Part shown: positions 7,901 to 14,325 of the stretch, one piece after another
How positions within the stretch are numbered: position 1 is the stretch's first letter
How the letters are laid out: each line of letters opens with the position of its first letter
Assembly (NCBI GenBank): GCA_031262895.1
Contig: JAISGW010000206.1
Location: 1-16,339, forward strand
Direction: 5' to 3'
Origin: Tannerella sp.
GTDB taxonomy: Bacteria > Bacteroidota > Bacteroidia > Bacteroidales > Tannerellaceae
DNA: 16,339 nt
The notes under the pieces: generated by a model
Database searches by the model: none
What the model was told of the DNA's origin: nothing
The model's input: the letters and a program-made list of their open reading frames with translations, nothing else
Position numbers and translations under genes: made by a program

Positions 7901-9852
7901 AAGTAGAGCCGAAGGGCGACGGGCAGAGTTTCCGCGTCGACAGCCTGCTCGCCGCCGAATACACGGTTTATGTGAACGATGCCAATGGCTGCTATGCCAA
8001 AATCGACGACGAAGAATGGCATTCCGTAAATATAGGGCAACCGGACGCGCCCCTCGGCCCGGCGGCCGGTTCCATAGCGCGCGGCCCATCGGGCTACGGC
8101 CTTACCAACGGCAGCTTCCAATTTACCCTGACAGGCGGCACACCTCCCTACCAAGTGGAATGGCGCGACAGCCTTGGCAAGCTGCTCAGTCCGACGAACG
8201 GGACGAGCGGAGGCCGGTTCACGACCGAGCTGGAGAACTTGGGCAAGGGGCCTTACACTTTGATAGTAAAAGACAGTCGCTACGGCAAGGCTTTCTCGGG
8301 CAAGGACTCCACTTGTTACTTCTCCGCCGACTACCGGCTGGAAGAGCCTACCGAGCTAAAGGCTTCCATTAAGGAAACGCATTACATCTCCTGCCATGGC
8401 GAATCGGACGGGGCCTTGGCACTCTCGGTGACGGGCGGCGTCAAGAATCCGGATGTCACCGTGCAGGGACAGCCCTATAATATTCATTGGTACAAAATGA
8501 ACTCGGATAACGACTCCACGGCTTTGCCCGATATCAACCTCTCGGCCTTGCCGACAGGCGTCTACCGTGTCCATATTAAGGATTACAGTTGGATTCCCAA
8601 CCAAATCACCCTGACCTACCATCTGGTTGAGCCGGAAAAATTGATAGCCACGGCCACCCAAGCAGATATTATCTGCGGCCAACGCATAGACGTGGTCGCC
8701 ACGGTGACCGGCGGTACGGCGCCTTATCACTTCGAATGGAGCACAGGCGACACCACCCAGGTACTAAAGGAGCGGGTTGCCGGGAAATACATGGTTTTTG
8801 TTACCGATGCGCGGGGCTGCCAGACAACGGCCTTATCCAGGATAAGCGCACCCTCGGATTTAGTCATCGCAGGAACGACGCAGGACCCGCTTTGTTACAA
8901 AGGGACGAATGGCTCCATCGTGCTAAAAATCACCGGCGGCCGGGCGCCTTATACCTGCCTTTGGAATACGGGAGCTACGGGGCAGACGCTCTCGGACGTG
9001 CCTGCAGGCAATTACAATGTTACCGTCACTGACGCGGACGGCTGCGGCGCCTATCAGGAGTTCACCTTGGGCGAACCGGCACCCGTAAGGGTTTCCCTCG
9101 GCCCGGATCGCGTCATCTGCCGCGCCCAAACGGCCGTGCTCCGTCCCGAGTTCCACGACCCGAAGGCTTCCTATTATTGGACAGGGCCGGACGGCTTCAG
9201 CTCGGAAGCACCCAGCATAGAAGTCAACGAGGAAGGTACTTATACGGTGCTGGCCACCGACAGCAACGGCTGCCAAGCCATTGACAGCGTACACGTACGG
9301 GTAGACGATTTGGACATCAGTTCCGAAATCGTCGTGGCCTCGGAAGTGTTCACGGGCGACACGGTGGCTATCGTCAACCTCAGCGACCCCGTCCCGGAAT
9401 CTTCCAAATGGCTATTCCCGGCCTCGGATTCCGTGCAGGTAGTCGAGCAATCCGAATTCCTGGCCCGCCTCGTCTTCAAGATACCGGGCAAATACCAAAT
9501 CGGGTTGCGCACCTTCGTGGGCGAATGCTCCGCCGACAACATCCAAGATGTGAAGGCAAACGATGCGGACGAGCGGGATTCCGACTTCTTCGGGGAGTCG
9601 GCCATCAAAAGCTTCCTCGTCACGCCCAATCCGAACAAGGGAACCTTTACGGTAAAGGTGGCGCTTAACGCCCCCGGCCAGATACGTGTCCGCATTGTCA
9701 ACATCGGCACCGGCATCGTGATGGACGACCGTCGTTACAACGGACAAATCGAATACGCCTTGCCTTATAACCTGCCCTTGGCCGGCGGTGTGTATGCCGT
9801 ACTTTTGGAAGCCTCTTCCGGTTATATGGCCGTAAAGATGATAGTGAATTAA
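4990..9852 (+). CDS. T9SS-exported SprB-repeat surface protein (adhesin-like)
   Basis: The protein has 1620 residues and starts 12 bases after the FN3 gene, so it is probably in the same operon. The N-terminus (basic YYKLK, then a hydrophobic core ending ATTTVSAQ) is a signal peptide with cleavage near residue 28. Residues ~30-265 are a non-repetitive domain I do not recognise. From ~273 to ~1365 there are about twelve SprB-type beta repeats marked by CYGxxDGS, a central SGG/TGG, LPAGxY and DxxGC. They are followed by an Ig/PKD-like domain (~1370, YYWTGPDGFSS), another PKD-like domain (~1443-1525) and a T9SS type A sorting domain (~1541-1620, PNPNKGTFTV). By family knowledge, SprB of Flavobacterium is a motile surface adhesin; here cell-surface adhesion or matrix binding is inferred. 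The N-terminal domain, expected to point away from the cell, is far more AT-rich than the rest. No T9SS machinery gene lies in the window. Confidence 0.93.
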   Translation: MFNKLYYKLKIFGGILLIFLLATTTVSAQTYTFKATIAFEYTTISWMKATLTMDLIFSGEKDGSSATVHAFDHFYIPGEIDNQNKYKLQFTFPYKGIANKITENILSFTSFDNETLADPNTSASDNGMFGVICPQKLTLMVPRCSLGNQWGEWSDVEIYPNGIDIDPTSLPTDRTLSDTPIKLTATGGFDSDLYCWYYSIDGEDWEVAPSKCYQGATFNAAAGDLLFNGWEGLNGRQIWIKAGYQSDCGIGIDETATPYSFTIRAAGPKIENVVARSTTCYDSNDGSLVVTFNRDLLPGETVSLYYGAPQPASITQLNANKQYILSGLAPGEYKDISVTSEINGSLLGSSGSGYKWTNPVTVERGPKLQVFFSSSINCYTQNLIITPVPAGNYIVHYQKDGGTWQQSSSMTLSDLPGGDYNVYISNNNCNSSPRDTVLEDPPNVPTITVTDNESTSGFGRADGSLSFEVDGGDGKGSCTLLNTTNGLSYTPKSSTGEMFDFTNLPAGNYTFSYINSKGCTTQPCYAEVLQPARLTATCTGTNITCNGNADGSIRASVSGGVLEQGDSYDYEWEKLNGTKWESYDSGSGTVEGLSPGTYRLTVSDESDPINETSSNSVTISEPDIVQFKGEVKVLANNLCYGDSEGRAEVSAMGGNGNYKALLYKDDAPYSDGEYYTGGSLTFSGGVCDMEHLPAGKYTVEALTDGKGCANEGTAASLTFSISQPAAPITAGTVATNTTGYGRTDGKIIAHIKGGTPRTSAPYYDLVWKDSEGNVITQSEEAIDADGMVSDTINGLKKDTYSLSISDGNGCSIAALTASVAQPDPLTVELTPVAVKCYAEKNGQISADIKGGVPGEEEPYYSLQWYMKRDGGMPDSLIADQHTAILQGAGAGKYYLKVADAVPAPALPNTAESAVVEVLQPPLFQVVDGKIGTDSVACYGTNDGSFYLQVAGGVPPYKLFYQESSSSEPFIEVEPKGDGQSFRVDSLLAAEYTVYVNDANGCYAKIDDEEWHSVNIGQPDAPLGPAAGSIARGPSGYGLTNGSFQFTLTGGTPPYQVEWRDSLGKLLSPTNGTSGGRFTTELENLGKGPYTLIVKDSRYGKAFSGKDSTCYFSADYRLEEPTELKASIKETHYISCHGESDGALALSVTGGVKNPDVTVQGQPYNIHWYKMNSDNDSTALPDINLSALPTGVYRVHIKDYSWIPNQITLTYHLVEPEKLIATATQADIICGQRIDVVATVTGGTAPYHFEWSTGDTTQVLKERVAGKYMVFVTDARGCQTTALSRISAPSDLVIAGTTQDPLCYKGTNGSIVLKITGGRAPYTCLWNTGATGQTLSDVPAGNYNVTVTDADGCGAYQEFTLGEPAPVRVSLGPDRVICRAQTAVLRPEFHDPKASYYWTGPDGFSSEAPSIEVNEEGTYTVLATDSNGCQAIDSVHVRVDDLDISSEIVVASEVFTGDTVAIVNLSDPVPESSKWLFPASDSVQVVEQSEFLARLVFKIPGKYQIGLRTFVGECSADNIQDVKANDADERDSDFFGESAIKSFLVTPNPNKGTFTVKVALNAPGQIRVRIVNIGTGIVMDDRRYNGQIEYALPYNLPLAGGVYAVLLEASSGYMAVKMIVN
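6310..8864 (+). repeat. Three-class higher-order SprB repeat array (A-B-C units)
   Basis: Within the SprB protein the repeats fall into three classes in strict rotation. Class A starts at residues 441, 726 and 1024 and has GFGRADGS, GYGRTDGK or GYGLTNGS in place of the usual CYGxxDGS, so it lacks the first cysteine. Class B starts at 536, 825 and 1123, keeps the first cysteine, and has a longer centre with Y-x-x-x-W. It ends in a Pro/Asn-rich tail (DESDPINETS, DAVPAPALPNT, DYSWIPNQIT) with no GC. Class C starts at 627, 923 and 1219 and has both cysteines. Units are roughly 285, 298 and 270 residues. An incomplete B-C pair appears to precede the first unit at 273 and 374. The third C is more divergent, closer to a canonical SprB repeat. 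Confidence 0.75.
9610..9849 (+). other. T9SS type A C-terminal sorting domain
   Basis: The last ~80 residues of the SprB-repeat protein read FLVTPNPNKGTFTVKV, then a middle strand (GQIRVRIVN), then GGVYAVLL and a final VKMIVN. The PNPxxGxFTV opening, the G-x-Y strand and the terminal K-x-x-V strand are the hallmarks of the Por secretion tail (type A CTD). The type IX machinery recognises this tail and removes it on export. It implies that the host encodes PorU-type sortase and the T9SS elsewhere. Confidence 0.92.
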
Positions 9853-9874
9853 GGAAAGGAGCCGTAAAATATAG

Positions 9875-9882
9875 TAGCTTTG
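9875..9882 (+). promoter_or_regulatory. Putative -7 promoter box for the kinase gene
   Basis: TAGCTTTG matches the Bacteroides -7 consensus TAnnTTTG and sits 26 bases before the ATG at 9908. Transcription would start around 9889. I see no good TTTG -33 box at the expected distance, where the DNA is AAGGAAAGGA-like, so the promoter may be weak or factor-dependent. No terminator is evident between the stop at 9852 and this box, so readthrough from the adhesin operon is possible. Confidence 0.45.
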
Positions 9883-9907
9883 CACGAAAAACGAGACTTT
9901 TACTTAT

Positions 9908-10744
9908 ATGAAACTGGTAGCGGAAAGCGGTTCCACACGTACGGAATGGGCTTTAGTGGAAGGCACGACAGTGGTTGAACGGGTGTTTACGGAGGGTTTG
10001 AACCCTTATTTCCAGACGCGGAAAGAAATCAGCCACAGCGTACGATTGGGTTTGCCCGGCACTTTCTTTAAGAGGAAAGCGGAGCAGGTGTATTTTTACG
10101 GGGCAGGTTGCACTTCGGAGGAAAAAAAGGGCATCATGGAGGCCTCTTTAGTTGCCCAGTTCAAGGTGCCCATCCATGTAGAAAGCGACTTGCTGGCCGC
10201 CGCCCGGGGCTTGTTCCGCGAAGAGGCCGGTATCGCCTGCATCCTCGACACCGGCTCCAATTCCTGCTTTTACGACGGCAAGCGGATAGTGAAGAACGTC
10301 ACTTCCGGCGGCTACATTCTCGGCGACGAGGGAAGCGGGGCGGCTTTGGGCAAACTCTTCCTCTCCGACATTTTGAAAGGTTTGGCGCCCAAAGACCTGG
10401 CCGACGACTTCTTCGAGTTGATGCGCATCACGCCCGACGACCTGATGGAGGCCGTTTATAACCGCCCGCTACCGAACCGTTTTCTGGCTACGATTGCCTA
10501 TTTTCTGGCCGATTATTTAGACATTCCTTACGTGGCAGACATGCTGAACCTGAATCTGGAACGCTTCTTCCGGCGCTGCGTATGCCAGTACGACTACGCC
10601 CATTACCCGATACGCTTCGTCGGTTCCGTAGCTTACGGTTTCAGCGAGCAGCTTCACGACATGGCCTCCCGTTTCGGCATGGCCGCCGACCGGATTGAAG
10701 AGACCGCCATGAACGGCTTGATAGCCTACCACGCAGAAAGTTAA
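9908..10744 (+). CDS. BadF/BadG/BcrA/BcrD-type ATPase, probable N-acetylhexosamine kinase
   Basis: This 278-residue cytoplasmic protein belongs to the ASKHA fold family that includes N-acetylglucosamine and N-acetylmuramic acid kinases. Visible motifs in order are the phosphate-1 loop AESGSTRTEW (5-14), YFYGAGC (62-68), VESDLLAAARG (91-101) with D94 as the likely catalytic base, the phosphate-2 loop LDTGSNS (113-119), and GGYILGDEGSGAALG (134-148). Length is normal for the Bacteroidota members. The likely reaction is ATP-dependent phosphorylation of GlcNAc or MurNAc-type sugar for recycling or catabolism; the exact sugar cannot be read from sequence. The loop has Glu at residues 6 and 13 where related proteins commonly have Asp, both conservative changes. 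The start ATG is preceded by an AT-rich leader without Shine-Dalgarno, normal for the phylum. It appears monocistronic, with a -7 box before it and a structured region after it. Confidence 0.85.
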   Translation: MKLVAESGSTRTEWALVEGTTVVERVFTEGLNPYFQTRKEISHSVRLGLPGTFFKRKAEQVYFYGAGCTSEEKKGIMEASLVAQFKVPIHVESDLLAAARGLFREEAGIACILDTGSNSCFYDGKRIVKNVTSGGYILGDEGSGAALGKLFLSDILKGLAPKDLADDFFELMRITPDDLMEAVYNRPLPNRFLATIAYFLADYLDIPYVADMLNLNLERFFRRCVCQYDYAHYPIRFVGSVAYGFSEQLHDMASRFGMAADRIEETAMNGLIAYHAES

Positions 10745-10746
10745 GA

Positions 10747-10770
10747 GTTGAAAATTGAAAATTAAAAGTT
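10747..10770 (+). repeat. Short (A/G)TTGAAA heptamer cluster
   Basis: GTTGAAA, ATTGAAA and the variant ATTAAAA follow one another directly, starting two bases after the kinase stop. The same heptamer family recurs at 16214-16339, so this repeat flanks the SusC/SusD pair on both sides. Such low-complexity clusters are common between genes in Bacteroidales and have no settled function. Confidence 0.7.
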
Positions 10771-10816
10771 AGGGCGTAGCCGTAGGCTATGCCTAAGTGG
10801 TTCCTGTTCCCTAACT
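10767..10816 (+). terminator. Putative transcription terminator / structured intergenic RNA
   Basis: An inner hairpin pairs CGTAGCC (10775-10781) with GGCTATG (10785-10791) around a GTA loop. It can be extended either by TTAGG with CCTAA (10769-10773, 10792-10796) or by an outer perfect 8-bp stem AGTTAGGG with CCCTAACT (10767-10774, 10809-10816). The two extensions are mutually exclusive. There is no uridine run, so intrinsic termination is not assured, but the position directly after the kinase fits a terminator. The rest of 10817-10888 is AT-rich with nothing I can identify. Confidence 0.45.
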
Positions 10817-10888
10817 CCTAAGCCCTATCTATTGTAAACTGCAATGTAATAATATGAAAATATGTGTATGATACAAAAAAACATTGTT

Positions 10889-10925
10889 TTTGCGTATCCG
10901 ATATTTAATGTGAACTGTATCTTTG
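10889..10925 (+). promoter_or_regulatory. Putative promoter of the susC-like/susD-like pair
   Basis: TATCTTTG at 10918-10925 is a full match to the -7 box TAnnTTTG. TTTG at 10889-10892 could serve as the -33 box, but the 25-base gap is longer than the usual spacing of about 19-21. Transcription would start near 10932, leaving a leader of about 30 bases before the ATG at 10962. The box also shows that the TTG at 10923 cannot be the translation start. Confidence 0.55.
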
Positions 10926-10961
10926 CCAGAAATTATTTTACTCATTCTTAAATCTCATTGT

Positions 10962-13900
10962 ATGGACAGAGAAATGAAAGCACGGAAACGCATCTATTCA
11001 GGAGGCCTGATGTGCAGCATTGCCACCGCTTTATTGTTGGGCGGCAATCTCCCTTGCTGGGGAAGCCCAGCAGCTCCTGCAGATAAGCAGCCGGGACTTG
11101 AACAACAGCAAACGTCGCGCACGGTGACGGGCAAGGTGGTTGACACCACCGGTGAGCCTATCGTGGGGGCGACCATCTTGGAAAAGGGGACGAGCAGCAA
11201 CGGCGTCGTCACGGATGTCAACGGGCATTTCAGCCTCACGGTGAAGCCCGGCGCTATCCTTCAAATCTCTTACGTGGGTTATAAGACCCTTGATATCAAG
11301 GCTACCTCAAACATGAAGGTGACTTTGAGCGAAGACAGTGAAAAACTTGGCGAGGTAGTCGTCGTAGGTTACGGCACACAGAAAAAGGTCAACCTGACCG
11401 GCGCCGTGGCCACGGTTGACGTGAAGCAGGCGGTTGACAGCCGTCCTATTTCCGACATTGGCCGCGCCCTGCAAGGCTCTGTGCCCGGTTTGGTCGTTTC
11501 TACCAAAAACGGTTCCATAGGTGGCGCGCCGACCATCAAAATCCGCGGTTCCATCGGCTCGCCCAACGGTGATGCCAATCCGCTTATCTTGGTTGACAAC
11601 GTTGAATGTACCGACATTTCTCTGGTTAACCCCGACGACATTGAATCCATCTCCGTCTTAAAGGACGCCGCCTCGGCTTCCATTTACGGCGCACGCGGTG
11701 CCTTCGGCGTCGTGTTGATTACTACCAAAGCAAGGGAAAAACATGACCGCGTATCAGTCAAGTATTCCGCCAACTTCTCTTGGCGCACCCCCACCGTAAA
11801 GCCGGCACAGTTGCCGGGTTGGGAACAGGCTTCCATCAACCTGCAAGGCGAAGAGAACGCTTCCACACCGCACAATTCCTACAATCCGCTGGGTTGGGTG
11901 GTCAATGCTGAGACCGTCCAGAAGATGAAGGATTATTGGGACAAGTACGGCTACGGCAAGCAGTTCGGCCCCGAGATGGTGGAAGGCCGCGATTTCGCTT
12001 ATGATGGGAGCGGTATGCACTACTATCGTACCTGGGACTGGTATGATATGGCTGTCCGCAACTGGAGTCCGCAGGAGAACCATACCCTCTCGGTCAACGG
12101 CGGCAACGGCAAGACTAATTACAACGTTTCTCTGGGCTACCTGATGCAAAACGGCATGTGGAAAGTCAATTCCGATAATTACAACCGCTACAACGGCAAC
12201 TTCTCTCTCAACTCGGAGTTGAGCAAGTATGTCACCATGCGTGCAGGCTTGATGTACACCCGAGGTGATTACGACTATCCCTTCACTTACGGCAGCTATA
12301 ACCGCCTGTACTATCTCTATCGTTGGCAGCCCATGTATCCTTATGGCCTCCTTGACGGCAAGCCTTTCCGCTCTGCCCTCACCGAGTTGGAACAGGCTCC
12401 GATGAACAAACAGCGTCGCGAATACGTGCGCATGAACGGCGGCCTGACCATCAAGCCCATCAAGGATTTGAGCATAGACATAGACGGCACCTATTCGACG
12501 ACCGAAACACAGTTGCACCTGAATGGAGCTCCGGTTTACGGATACAACATCTTTACCAATTACGCTTCGGTGGATGCCTTGAAAGCCAGTTACGGCAACT
12601 TCGAATCCTCTTCCTACGATTATACTCGAGAAGAATACGGGCGCACACAGGCCATGACTGGCAACTTTGTCGCCACCTACCAGAAGCAACTCGGCGCGCA
12701 TAACCTTAAGGTAATGGCCGGTTCGAATCTCGAGAAAAGCGAATACAAGTATTATTGGGTCAAGCGCATGAATTTGCTGGATACGGAAAAACCCGAATTG
12801 AACCTTGCCACGGGTGACCTGACTACGAACAACCAACATACGTGGTGGGCCGTGGCTGGTTTCTTCGGACGTATCAACTACAATTACAAAGACCGTTACC
12901 TCTTGGAACTCAACGGCCGTTATGACGGTTCTTCACGCTTCCCAGCAGGAAGCCGTTTTGCTTTCTTCCCCTCCGGGTCCGCAGGCTGGCGCGCTTCCGA
13001 AGAATCCTTCATGCAGGGCTTAAAGCCTTACCTGAGTACCTTGAAGATTCGTGGTTCTTACGGCGCTATCGGTAATCAAGACGTAGGTAATAATGTTTTC
13101 GTATCGACCATGACAGCGATAGCTGACCCCTGGATCATTGACGGAAAACAAGTACAGTCTATTGGTATGCCGACTATGGTAGCCAAGTCTCTGACATGGG
13201 AACGGGTTTCAACACTTGATATCGGCGCCGATGTCCGTTTCTTTAACGACGCTTTAGGAGTTACCTTCGACTGGTACGACCGCCGCACCAGCAATATTCT
13301 GACTAAGAATAACACCTTGCCTCTCACCTTAGGTGCAGATGCTCCTTATGAAAATTTAGGTGCCATCAAAACTCCGGGTTGGGAATTAGCCGTAGATTAC
13401 CATCACACCTTTGCCAATGGCTTTAACTTCGGCGTGACAGCTAATATCTCCGATTACAAGACCATCGTTGACAAATGGGTAGACAACACGGGCATTCCCA
13501 CATTTAGCAGTACCGGTACCGGCTGGTGGAGCACCACCTATTACAAGAAAGGTATGGTGCTGGGTGACATCTGGGGCCTTAAGTTCGACCGTTTCCTCAC
13601 AGACAAGGACTTCAATGCCGACGGCACGCTGAAGGCCGGACTTCCCGACCAGACGCAGGTTTTCCCCAGGAACTACCGTTTCGCCCCCGGTGATGTGCTT
13701 TATAAGGACCTTGACGGCGACGGTGTCATCACTAAAGGAACCACGACAACCAAGCCCGGTGATTTAAGCATTATCGGCAACGCCCTGCCCCGCTTCCAAT
13801 ACGGCTTCAATATTGATGCCGGCTGGAAAGGCTTCGACTTCAACATGTTCTTACAAGGCGTAGCCAAACGTGACCTCTTTGCCGCCGGCAACCAGGTGCT

Positions 13901-14306
13901 GCCCGGCTTCACTTCCGGTGAGCCTTACTACAAGGGGGCGGAAGACTACTGGACGGAAGACAACCAGAACGCCTATTACCCGCGCCCCATGGTTTACGGC
14001 CAATCCCTGACCGGCAACTATCAGGTCAACGACCGCTATATGTTGAACATGGCCTATCTGCGCTGTAAGTCTCTGACTTTAGGTTATTCCATACCTAAGC
14101 AGGCAATCAACCGCATCAAGTTTATCAAGAACCTGCGCGTTTATTTCACAGCAGAGAATCTCTTCACTATTGACGGCCTCAAGCCGGAAATCGACCCGGA
14201 AGTCGACCTCCAGTACATCACCGGCACCACGGCAGATGCCCGCAGCTACGGTCGCAGCTATCCCTATTACAAGTCGCTTTCCTTCGGTTTGCAGCTTACC
14301 TTATAA
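10962..14306 (+). CDS. SusC/RagA-type TonB-dependent outer-membrane transporter
   Basis: I place the start at the ATG at 10962 (1114 residues; the ATG at 10974 is an alternative), because the upstream in-frame TTG lies inside the promoter. A signal peptide spans roughly residues 1-35 (core MCSIATALLLGG). A carboxypeptidase-D regulatory-like beta domain follows (~54-128, TVTGKVVDTTGEPIVGATI). Next come a TonB-box-like LGEVVVVGYG (~130) and the plug domain with LILVDN (~208), NPDDIESISVLKDAASASIYGARGAFGVV and LITTK (up to ~256). The remainder is the beta barrel, ending in the strand SLSFGLQLTL. There is no STN domain. SusC proteins import oligosaccharides using TonB energy, with the SusD partner as lid. 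The substrate is not predictable here, because no degradative enzyme is in the window. Transcription is probably from the box at 10918, together with the next gene 19 bases downstream. Confidence 0.95.
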   Translation: MDREMKARKRIYSGGLMCSIATALLLGGNLPCWGSPAAPADKQPGLEQQQTSRTVTGKVVDTTGEPIVGATILEKGTSSNGVVTDVNGHFSLTVKPGAILQISYVGYKTLDIKATSNMKVTLSEDSEKLGEVVVVGYGTQKKVNLTGAVATVDVKQAVDSRPISDIGRALQGSVPGLVVSTKNGSIGGAPTIKIRGSIGSPNGDANPLILVDNVECTDISLVNPDDIESISVLKDAASASIYGARGAFGVVLITTKAREKHDRVSVKYSANFSWRTPTVKPAQLPGWEQASINLQGEENASTPHNSYNPLGWVVNAETVQKMKDYWDKYGYGKQFGPEMVEGRDFAYDGSGMHYYRTWDWYDMAVRNWSPQENHTLSVNGGNGKTNYNVSLGYLMQNGMWKVNSDNYNRYNGNFSLNSELSKYVTMRAGLMYTRGDYDYPFTYGSYNRLYYLYRWQPMYPYGLLDGKPFRSALTELEQAPMNKQRREYVRMNGGLTIKPIKDLSIDIDGTYSTTETQLHLNGAPVYGYNIFTNYASVDALKASYGNFESSSYDYTREEYGRTQAMTGNFVATYQKQLGAHNLKVMAGSNLEKSEYKYYWVKRMNLLDTEKPELNLATGDLTTNNQHTWWAVAGFFGRINYNYKDRYLLELNGRYDGSSRFPAGSRFAFFPSGSAGWRASEESFMQGLKPYLSTLKIRGSYGAIGNQDVGNNVFVSTMTAIADPWIIDGKQVQSIGMPTMVAKSLTWERVSTLDIGADVRFFNDALGVTFDWYDRRTSNILTKNNTLPLTLGADAPYENLGAIKTPGWELAVDYHHTFANGFNFGVTANISDYKTIVDKWVDNTGIPTFSSTGTGWWSTTYYKKGMVLGDIWGLKFDRFLTDKDFNADGTLKAGLPDQTQVFPRNYRFAPGDVLYKDLDGDGVITKGTTTTKPGDLSIIGNALPRFQYGFNIDAGWKGFDFNMFLQGVAKRDLFAAGNQVLPGFTSGEPYYKGAEDYWTEDNQNAYYPRPMVYGQSLTGNYQVNDRYMLNMAYLRCKSLTLGYSIPKQAINRIKFIKNLRVYFTAENLFTIDGLKPEIDPEVDLQYITGTTADARSYGRSYPYYKSLSFGLQLTL

Positions 14307-14325
14307 TTCCTTTAAATCAAAAAAT

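Noticed and set aside
10923..10961. TTG at 10923 as start of the SusC-like protein
   Set aside because: It lies within the -7 promoter box TATCTTTG, and the preceding peptide does not resemble a signal sequence. The ATG at 10962 leads directly into one.
11754..12839. A 361-codon open frame on the minus strand inside the SusC-like gene, and similar ones at 302-1219 and 1628-2257 opposite the first gene
   Set aside because: The translations have no recognisable domain and lie fully inside strongly supported + strand genes. They reflect GC-biased codon usage rather than overlapping genes.
14170..14325. 52-residue N-terminal extension of the SusD-like protein
   Set aside because: It overlaps the SusC-like coding end by 137 bases and would bury the lipoprotein signal that begins at 14326.
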